NCBI GenBank assembly: GCA_943329105.2
Contig: CALQCP020000054.1
Location: 1-11,141, forward strand
Direction of reading: 5' to 3'
Length of the DNA: 11,141 nucleotides
DNA from: Chitinophaga pinensis
Lineage (GTDB): Bacteria > Planctomycetota > Phycisphaerae > Phycisphaerales > SM1A02
Positions 1-4,780 of the stretch are shown here, one piece after another. The notes below the pieces were generated by a model that did not search any database, was not told the origin of the DNA, and saw only the letters and a program-made list of their open reading frames with translations. Every line of letters starts with the position of its first letter. The first letter of the stretch is position 1. A program made the translations under genes and the position numbers.

Positions 1-407
1 TCCGCGGGTATGTAGCACTGGCCGTAGTTGTTGCGTCCCCAGCACCGAACGCCGCCATCGTTTCGGAGTGCGACGGTGTGGTATTCGCCCCCCGCGACGC
101 TTGAGCACGCACCGAGATCCGCGGGCGGGTTGCACTGGCCGTAGTTGTTCCATCCCCAGCACCGGACGCCGCTATCGCTTCGGAGTGCAATGGTGTGGTA
201 CAAGCCCCCCGCGACGCTTGAGCATGGACCGAGATCCGCGGGCGGATTGCACTGACCTTGGGCGTTGTACCCCCAGCATCGCACAATCCCATCAGCGTGC
301 GCGCTTCGCTCGACCGCAACAACCCCTGCCGTTGCGAGAAATGCAGCAACAAGCCCCGTCCTCGTGAGGAGTGGACCAGTCCGCCCGATGTGTTTCGATT
401 GTTCCAT
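1..407 (-). CDS. RCC1-repeat exported protein, N-terminal part (cut by left edge)
   Basis: The minus strand reads from an ATG at 407 and stays open to the left edge, giving about 135 residues. It begins MEQSKHIGRTGPLLTRTG, continues with a hydrophobic signal-peptide core (LVAAFLATAGVVAVE), then at least three 39-residue RCC1-type units, each starting VRCWGxNxxGQC and containing PADLGxCSSVAGGxYHTxALR. The ATG is chosen because the paralogue at 6541-4781 starts at exactly the aligned codon, although the frame stays open upstream and no Shine-Dalgarno motif is seen. RCC1 units usually form beta-propellers that bind proteins or other ligands; the ligand here is unknown. A C-terminal dockerin-like tail is expected by analogy but lies outside the window. 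Positions 205-244 are identical over 40 nt to 10636-10675 in another paralogue. The gene diverges from the DUF418 gene at 583. Confidence 0.85.
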   Translation of the reverse strand, partial: MEQSKHIGRTGPLLTRTGLVAAFLATAGVVAVERSAHADGIVRCWGYNAQGQCNPPADLGPCSSVAGGLYHTIALRSDSGVRCWGWNNYGQCNPPADLGACSSVAGGEYHTVALRNDGGVRCWGRNNYGQCYIPA

Positions 408-582
408 ATCTATAGTTACGGCGACCGACACCACATTCCACCAACGATCCGGGAATTTATTCGGTTTTTCGATTTCATTTCCCCACGGCTGTCGTGAGCG
501 CAGAGACGGACGTGTTGGAATGAACCGCACTCGCGGAAGGCCGGCATTGGCGCCCGGCCACTGGCATTGGCATACTGCCCGC
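408..582. promoter_or_regulatory. Divergent intergenic region between RCC1 gene and DUF418 gene
   Basis: These 175 bases separate two outward-reading starts (407 minus, 583 plus) and so must hold both promoters or leaders. I cannot point to convincing -35/-10 pairs. The stretch next to the minus-strand start, about 408-445, resembles the upstream flanks of the start at 6541 and of the relic start at 2745. Confidence 0.35.
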
Positions 583-1833
583 ATGCCATCCCTCATCCCG
601 GTCCCACGCGCCGAGCGTTCCGCGGGGATCGACATCGCCCGCGGGCTTGCGCTGCTCGGCATCATCGTGGTGAATGCACGCAGCTTCTTCCTGCCGTTAG
701 CGTGGGAGGCCGAGATAGGCCCGCTGCACGAGGGGCTGCAGCGATCCTCCCTCGACTGGGCCGTGTACGACGCGGTGGATGTGCTCGCCAACTACAAGTT
801 CATCTCGGTGTTCTCGCTGCTGTTCGGGTTCGGGCTTGCGCAACAGGCGGCCCGGTGCGCGGCCGCAGGTCGCTCTCGCTGGCGCATGGGCCTGCGCAGG
901 CTGGGGCTGCTGCTGGCGATCGGCCTACTGCACGGACTGCTCGTGTGGTACGGCGACATCCTGACGATTTACGCGATCATCGGAACCGTGGTGCTCGCGT
1001 GCATCGGCCTGGATGACCGCTGGCTGCACAGGGTGACGATGGGCGTTGTGGCGCTGGTCCTGCTCGTCACCGTGGCCAGCGCCGGCATACAGTCGGGGTT
1101 CTTCGGCGCAGCAGCCGACGATGGCTCAGTCGCGGTGGTGGCAGAGCATCCGCTGCGCGGCATCGATGCGATGACGGCCGCCGGTTTCGACATCTCCTCG
1201 CGGACCTGGATCGAAGCCGAGGTGTCCGCCTTCCGCCAAGGGCCGTGGCTCGATGCGACAGCATTCCGAGCGGTTTCCTACGCACTCGGCATGCTGTTCG
1301 CGCCCATCTATGGATGTCAGGTGCTCCTCATGATGCTGGTCGGTGTGTGGGCGCAGCGGACCCGGCTCTTCGCGCCAGAGTCAAGTTCCCGTCGACGCCT
1401 GCTTTCCGTGCGACTGATTGCCGCGGGCCTTCCGTTTGCGGCGGCTGCGGTGCTGCCGGGGTGGTTCCTCGGGCGGGAAAGCTCGGCGGCAATCGCTATC
1501 TACACGCTTTCCTTGCAGATGAGCGCCTTGTTGCTGCCTGTGGGCTACGCCTGCCTCGCGGTCGAGTTCGGGCCGCGGCTTCCGACCCTGCTACGGGCAC
1601 CAATCCAGGCCGCGGGCTCGATCGGGCTCACCGTGTACCTCTGCGAATCGCTGGTGTGCACGGGCATTGCATCCTGGTGGGGACTGGCCCGCTTCGGCAC
1701 CATGACCGATGTCGAGTTCACCGCGATAGTGATCGGCGTATGGGCCGGTTTGATGGTGGCGGCGCTGGCCTGGACCCGGGTCTTCGGCAGCGGTCCCATG
1801 GAGCGATTGTGGCGGTGGGGCACGTACGGGTGA
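583..1833 (+). CDS. DUF418-family polytopic membrane protein (YeiB-like)
   Basis: This is a 416-residue integral membrane protein. The N-terminus has ER-x3-D-x2-RG-x-ALLGI-x2-VN (residues 11-31), the hallmark of the DUF418/YeiB-like family. LLHGLLVWYGDILTIYAIIG (115-134) and GSIGLTVYLCESLV (345-358) match the other conserved family blocks. Roughly eight to ten hydrophobic segments are visible, for example near residues 19-38, 72-90, 107-123, 126-142, 152-170, 232-257, 274-294, 303-326, 343-362 and 379-397. The family is widespread in bacteria and has been suggested to act in transport, but no substrate is established. The frame is open upstream to 265, but ATG 583 puts the conserved ERSAGIDIARG block close to the N-terminus as is normal in the family. 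No clear ribosome-binding site is seen. It is the only plus-strand gene and shows no functional link to the surface-protein genes. Confidence 0.9.
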   Translation: MPSLIPVPRAERSAGIDIARGLALLGIIVVNARSFFLPLAWEAEIGPLHEGLQRSSLDWAVYDAVDVLANYKFISVFSLLFGFGLAQQAARCAAAGRSRWRMGLRRLGLLLAIGLLHGLLVWYGDILTIYAIIGTVVLACIGLDDRWLHRVTMGVVALVLLVTVASAGIQSGFFGAAADDGSVAVVAEHPLRGIDAMTAAGFDISSRTWIEAEVSAFRQGPWLDATAFRAVSYALGMLFAPIYGCQVLLMMLVGVWAQRTRLFAPESSSRRRLLSVRLIAAGLPFAAAAVLPGWFLGRESSAAIAIYTLSLQMSALLLPVGYACLAVEFGPRLPTLLRAPIQAAGSIGLTVYLCESLVCTGIASWWGLARFGTMTDVEFTAIVIGVWAGLMVAALAWTRVFGSGPMERLWRWGTYG

Positions 1834-2166
1834 CCTGCTTCCAGCATGGCACCAACTTCGCCCCGGCGACCTCGCGCGCGGCATAGCGAGGAGCGGAGTC
1901 CCTCCAGCCAATTCAACCAAAGCGGGCAAAGGGATTCGAACCGTCGGCATTTGGATTGGGACTCATCGCCCCAGTTGAATGAAATGCGCTTCCTGCATTC
2001 CTAACGCGGTTGGGAGCACAGAAGTTGTACGGTTTGTGCCGTGTGCTTCTCCGTATTTCTTTACACGGTACGGAAGTTGCGAAGCGGTGGTGAATGAAAC
2101 ACAACCCGGCGAAGCGGGGGCTTGGCCGGGTCGTATGGTTGTGTGTGAGTTGTTGAAGTGGGGCGG
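1834..2166. other. Non-coding stretch between convergent genes
   Basis: The DUF418 gene and the minus-strand gene ending at 2167 converge here. Frames that cross the region have no recognisable protein character and overlap the strong hairpin at 2105-2130. Weaker structures are an inverted repeat at 1870-1875/1886-1891 (CCTCGC/GCGAGG), which could be part of the DUF418 terminator although no T-run follows, and a bulged stem at about 2046-2075. A canonical T-arm-like string lies on the minus strand near 1930-1943, but no complete tRNA can be folded around it. Confidence 0.5.
2105..2130 (-). terminator. Hairpin terminator after the small dockerin gene
   Basis: CCCGGC (2105-2110) pairs with GCCGGG (2125-2130). 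Inside, AAGC (2112-2115) pairs with GCTT (2120-2123) around a GGGG loop, with one G-G mismatch between the two stems. The flanks ACACAA (2099-2104) and TTGTGT (2139-2144) can extend the stem. On the minus strand the hairpin lies 37 nt past the stop at 2167 and is followed by a T-rich stretch (TTGTGTTTCAT). It therefore plausibly ends transcription of the minus-strand genes. Confidence 0.5.
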
Positions 2167-2622
2167 TTACGGATTGATGAGGTTCAGCGGGCAGGTGGAT
2201 GGTGGGACGTCGTGGCGTGGAGCGTTGCCCCAGTCTGCGAGAAGAGTGCCGAGGTCTGCGCCATCGACTTTGCTGTCGAAGTTGATGTCAGAGGCGGCGT
2301 TGTAGCCCTGTGAAGGGTCGGACACGATCACCCATGGCTGGTTTGAAACATAATTGCATGCGCCCATGACCAGCCGGACTTCAACACGACCATCTGACCA
2401 GGCTCGAGCAATGAAGGTCGCAAAGCAGCCGGCCGATTGGGTAGCCATCCCATACCAAACAATCGTCGGCTCCGGCGGGTTCTGCGCCGTCGCTGCGGCG
2501 ACGACAGCAGCAACGTGTGTCGCACCGGCTTCGGCGCGTGGCATCACGCGGTCGATGATTGGGTAGGCAACAATGGCTCCTGCAAGGAGCGCGATTCCAG
2601 TTCCAGTCGAGATGTTCTTCAT
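2167..2622 (-). CDS. Small exported protein with a single dockerin-like loop
   Basis: This 151-residue protein starts MKNIS and has a hydrophobic segment (residues 9-23) followed by an alanine-rich stretch, consistent with a signal peptide or membrane anchor. The central part (55-100) contains the string ARAWSDGRVEVRL; I do not recognise the family. The C-terminus carries one EF-hand-like loop (D-I-N-F-D-S-K-V-D-G-A-D, 112-123) followed by LGTLLADWG, where the other dockerin-tailed proteins here have two. It then ends in an extra tail, NAPRHDVPPSTCPLNLINP. GGAG five nucleotides before the ATG supports this start. It follows the relic at 2650-2745 through the conserved 27-nt leader, and its first codons (ATGAAGAACAT) equal those of the gene starting at 10832. 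Function is unknown; it is probably secreted or on the cell surface. Confidence 0.8.
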   Translation of the reverse strand: MKNISTGTGIALLAGAIVAYPIIDRVMPRAEAGATHVAAVVAAATAQNPPEPTIVWYGMATQSAGCFATFIARAWSDGRVEVRLVMGACNYVSNQPWVIVSDPSQGYNAASDINFDSKVDGADLGTLLADWGNAPRHDVPPSTCPLNLINP

Positions 2623-2649
2623 GGTGTCTCCGTGGTTGGTGTGAGTGAT
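2623..2649 (-). repeat. Conserved stop-to-start leader, copy 1, with ribosome-binding site
   Basis: These 27 nt lie between the TGA of the relic tail (2650-2652) and the ATG at 2622. On the minus strand they contain CACTCACACCAACCA followed by GGAGACACC, giving a good Shine-Dalgarno site. The same length and the same 15-mer occur at 4611-4637, and a related 26-nt copy lies at 10833-10858. Confidence 0.75.
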
Positions 2650-2745
2650 TCAGTTTGTGCAAGGGCCCCAAGACGCAAGTGGATGCCCGAGGTCGGCGCC
2701 ATCAACGACCGCGCACACCAGCCCGGCGTATTTCGATGGTTGCAC
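2650..2745 (-). pseudogene. Relic: RCC1-gene start fused in frame to a dockerin-like tail
   Basis: On the minus strand 32 codons run from GTG (2745-2743) to TGA (2652-2650). The first codons, VQPSKYAG, align with MNRSKHTG of the gene at 6541 and MEQSKHIG of the gene at 407, and the start codon falls at the same offset from a shared GCCCGGYGTRTTTCGAT block (2721-2737, plus strand). The rest, VVDGADLGHPLASWGPCTN, is the end of a dockerin-like tail. The RCC1 units, beta module and D-repeats are missing, so this looks like the scar of a large internal deletion. The frame is also open further upstream to 2925, where a weak RCC1-like IPSDLG string lies. It could be a tiny expressed peptide, but it has no signal peptide. 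Confidence 0.6.
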
Positions 2746-2866
2746 AGCCACATAGGTACTACGGTCGACGCCGGGATCCAACAACAAATTTGTCTTTGCT
2801 GGTAAATACCGACCGTACAGGTCACATAACTGTTCGGGCCCATGGGTGTCCATGATTGGTGTGCAG

Positions 2867-2893
2867 GTCCACAACCCGGCGAAGCGTGTGGAC
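2867..2893. repeat. Inverted repeat holding a 17-nt word also found at 2100-2116
   Basis: GTCCACA (2867-2873) and TGTGGAC (2887-2893) form a perfect 7-bp stem around a 13-nt loop. The 17-mer CACAACCCGGCGAAGCG at 2870-2886 recurs exactly at 2100-2116, where it forms the left arm of the terminator-like hairpin. It may be a terminator remnant behind the gene ending at 2990 on the minus strand, though no T-run follows. Confidence 0.4.
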
Positions 2894-2989
2894 GTTCCGA
2901 GGTCGCTGGGTATGGCTCTTCTCACAGCAAGTTCTAGCGCGTTACAACGGATCGCAAGCGCTTGTGGCCCAATCGATTGGCCGACATGC

Positions 2990-3850
2990 TCAGTCGGGCA
3001 CCGGGACTGTTACACGTTTGCCTGTGACATACTCGGTCACCCATGCCTCGGACTGTTGATCCATGATTTCAACGCCACTGACCCCCAGATATTCAGGGGA
3101 CCCCCGTAGATAGACGGGGAGCGACAGATATAACGGGTCAGTTAGCAGAACGCCGTATCTAGGTGGCGAAAAAAGGCGCCCTTCTGGCGTGGGCTCGTAA
3201 CTCATAACATTCACTGTTTGCCCTCTAATCTTCACTGATTTCAGATAAGCCACTTTCCAACTGTAGTCAGCGATTCGGATACTAAGTGTCATGCTGTCGT
3301 GAAGCCTGCGAACTTGGATTATCCGCTCTCCAGCCGGTTTCAGGTTCTGATTCGCTGCGCTTGTTGGAGCGGCGTCGAGTGGCGACTGGGTGACAGTAGT
3401 AGCTTCGTAACTTCTCTTTAACTCAAGTTCGAACTCCCTGGCCCTTCCTCTCCATTCTTCTGCTTCCTTCCGAAAATAACCTAAGTTGTAGTCCGCGAGA
3501 GCGCAAGCATCGCGGCTCGTCTTCAATTCACGTTCAAGCTTTTGCACGACAGTGGTCGCTGCCTCTAACTCACCTGCACATTTTCCAGCCCGTGCCTTCC
3601 ACGCTTCAGCTTCCTTCCCGGCGTTTTTGAAGTTGTAGTCCGCGAGAGCGCAAGCGTCACGACTCATCTTTAACTCAAGTTCTAGTTCCGCTGCCCTGGT
3701 CTCCAACACCTTTGCCTGGGCCATCAAGATTCCGGACTCCTTGTTGGCGGGTGTGTTGGGGCTTTCGCTACCAGTCTTTGCTATTGGCTCGCCACACGCA
3801 GTAAGTAGCGAAGCGGCTATGACGATTGCAGTCCTTCCCAGATTATTCAT
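2990..3850 (-). CDS. Coiled-coil lipoprotein of unknown function
   Basis: This 286-residue protein has a type II signal peptide: MNNLGRTAIVIAASLLTAC with lipobox L-T-A-C, so Cys19 would be lipidated. Residues 40-150 are charged, heptad-like coiled coil with an internal duplication. SRDACALADYN occurs at 63-73 and again at 112-122, each followed by a KEAE-x-W-x-x-RA segment; the period is 49 residues (147 nt, visible as near-identical DNA at 3485 and 3632). Residues 175-286 form a globular region (GERIIQVRRL...YGVLLTDPLYLSLPVYLRG) that I do not recognise. It has no dockerin-like tail. ATG 3850 is chosen because it gives a complete lipoprotein signal; no Shine-Dalgarno motif is evident. It follows the GYF_2 gene after a 238-nt gap in which I see no gene. 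It is likely membrane-anchored and may act as a structural or scaffold protein, but that is inference. Confidence 0.8.
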   Translation of the reverse strand: MNNLGRTAIVIAASLLTACGEPIAKTGSESPNTPANKESGILMAQAKVLETRAAELELELKMSRDACALADYNFKNAGKEAEAWKARAGKCAGELEAATTVVQKLERELKTSRDACALADYNLGYFRKEAEEWRGRAREFELELKRSYEATTVTQSPLDAAPTSAANQNLKPAGERIIQVRRLHDSMTLSIRIADYSWKVAYLKSVKIRGQTVNVMSYEPTPEGRLFSPPRYGVLLTDPLYLSLPVYLRGSPEYLGVSGVEIMDQQSEAWVTEYVTGKRVTVPVPD

Positions 3851-4088
3851 GGCGTCAAGATACAGAGGTTTCCACTGCGTCAGTTCCCGTGTTCTCGGGT
3901 ATCGACATTTACTGCGCCGTGGGTCATGCGGTCATAGAAGCGGGTGCCAAGCGTTCTGGGAGCGTTTCCTACATGGTGTGTGAGTGTGTCATCCCCGCCA
4001 GGCTCGACGCGGTTTCGGGCAATTCCTCGGCTTGTCAAAGCCTTTGTATCACAGAAATTCGTGTTGCTTGATGCATAAGCGGTGCTCT

Positions 4089-4610
4089 TCAATGTCTACG
4101 TTTGTGCTTTAGCGACTCCATGTATGGTCCCCGCATTCTCATCTCATGACACGACGTGCAACGGCAGTCCCTTGGGTGCAATCGTGGTTCAGGGTGCTGC
4201 CGACCCCAAGCGCGCATCGCGGTGAACAGGACCGGCATTACTTGTCGAGTTATATTTTGGGCCCACGGCCCGAGTTGCTCAAAGCCTCTGACCACAATCA
4301 CCATGTACTGCCAATGAAGACGCTCTCTTTGACTTATCCAATCTGGGGGTCTGCTATCAATCGCGGATGTGGGGACCGACACGTCCTGCCTCGGTTCATT
4401 GCAGACTTCTTCAGCCACCGGAACTTCATGCGTCTGCTGGAACTCTGGAATGTCTGCAATTCTCGACCACGATTCGGCAGTGAGATCCACGGATTGCGTT
4501 GTGATACGCGATTCTGCGTTCACTCTCCCTTCGGAAAGAAACTGGTGGATCAATTTGGCAGAGTATGGACCAAACTTCGTGTCTCCCGCGCCTGCAATCC
4601 AATATCGCAT
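4089..4610 (-). CDS. GYF_2-domain protein
   Basis: This 173-residue protein has an N-terminal domain (about residues 1-57) that fits GYF_2: RYWIAGAGDTKFGPYSAKLI, then FLSEGRVNAESRI and an SWSRIADIPEF ending. GPY and the late Trp (W48) are the expected signature residues. GYF-type domains generally bind proline-rich peptides, and in bacteria GYF_2 is often fused to membrane or signalling modules. The middle is unassigned. The C-terminus is basic and holds a Cys cluster, CRCTSC (149-154) followed by His155, which could bind zinc; the CxxCH string inside it is probably not a haem site because no export signal is seen. GGAGG five nucleotides before the ATG supports the start. It sits behind the orphan dockerin tail through the conserved 27-nt leader. 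Confidence 0.75.
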   Translation of the reverse strand: MRYWIAGAGDTKFGPYSAKLIHQFLSEGRVNAESRITTQSVDLTAESWSRIADIPEFQQTHEVPVAEEVCNEPRQDVSVPTSAIDSRPPDWISQRERLHWQYMVIVVRGFEQLGPWAQNITRQVMPVLFTAMRAWGRQHPEPRLHPRDCRCTSCHEMRMRGPYMESLKHKRRH

Positions 4611-4637
4611 AGTGCCTCCTTGGTTGGTGTGAGTGAA
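4611..4637 (-). repeat. Conserved stop-to-start leader, copy 2, with ribosome-binding site
   Basis: These 27 nt lie between the TGA of the orphan dockerin tail (4638-4640) and the ATG at 4610. They contain the same CACTCACACCAACCA 15-mer as 2623-2649, followed by GGAGGCACT. The downstream genes of the two copies are unrelated, so the conservation belongs to the leader and the preceding tail and not to the genes that follow. Confidence 0.75.
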
Positions 4638-4763
4638 TCAGTTGGGGCAGGGGCCCCAAGAAGTGAGCAGATGCCCGCGATCGGCTCCATCGACTTTGCC
4701 GTCGCGATTGATGTCAGCACTCGGTAGTGCTGGGTTGACTGGTCCCCAGAACGAGAGCAGCGC
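4638..4763 (-). pseudogene. Orphan dockerin-like C-terminal fragment
   Basis: On the minus strand, 41 codons plus TGA encode the end of a first dockerin-like repeat (ALLSFWG) and a complete second one (DINRDGKVDGADRGHLLTSW, then GPCPN). There is no start codon or protein body. Upstream it abuts the stop of the RCC1 gene at 4781 with only 17 nt between, and those nt (GTTACTCACATTCTT...) resemble the beginning of the conserved leader. This suggests that a gene once between the leader and this tail was deleted. The final GHLLxSWGPCxN is closest to the relic tail at 2650-2745. Confidence 0.65.
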
Positions 4764-4780
4764 GTAAGAATGTGAGTAAC

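Noticed and set aside
265..582. N-terminal extension of the DUF418 protein to 265
   Set aside because: The extra 106 residues are low-complexity and antisense to the RCC1 gene start. Family members begin close to the ER-x3-D-x2-RG block, so ATG 583 is preferred.
1916..1990. Complete tRNA gene on the minus strand
   Set aside because: Only a T-arm-like string is present. No GCGGGCA-type acceptor partner, D-arm or anticodon stem can be placed upstream, so it is not listed as a tRNA.
2746..2925. Extension of the relic to a 91-residue gene starting at 2925
   Set aside because: The added part has no signal peptide or domain, crosses the conserved upstream flank of the RCC1 genes and the inverted repeat at 2867-2893, and shows only a weak RCC1-like IPSDLG string. 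It could be debris of a second RCC1 fragment, but the evidence is thin.
4021..4060. Promoter for the lipoprotein gene (TTGACA-like box on the minus strand)
   Set aside because: A TTGACA hexamer is present, but no acceptable -10 box follows at 16-18 nt.
4239..4256. CxxCH haem-attachment motif in the GYF_2 protein
   Set aside because: The motif is inside CRCTSCH of a protein without an export signal, and covalent haem attachment happens outside the cytoplasm. A metal site or chance is more likely. The exact motif lies near the C-terminus, around 4146-4164; the interval given here is only its upstream neighbourhood.
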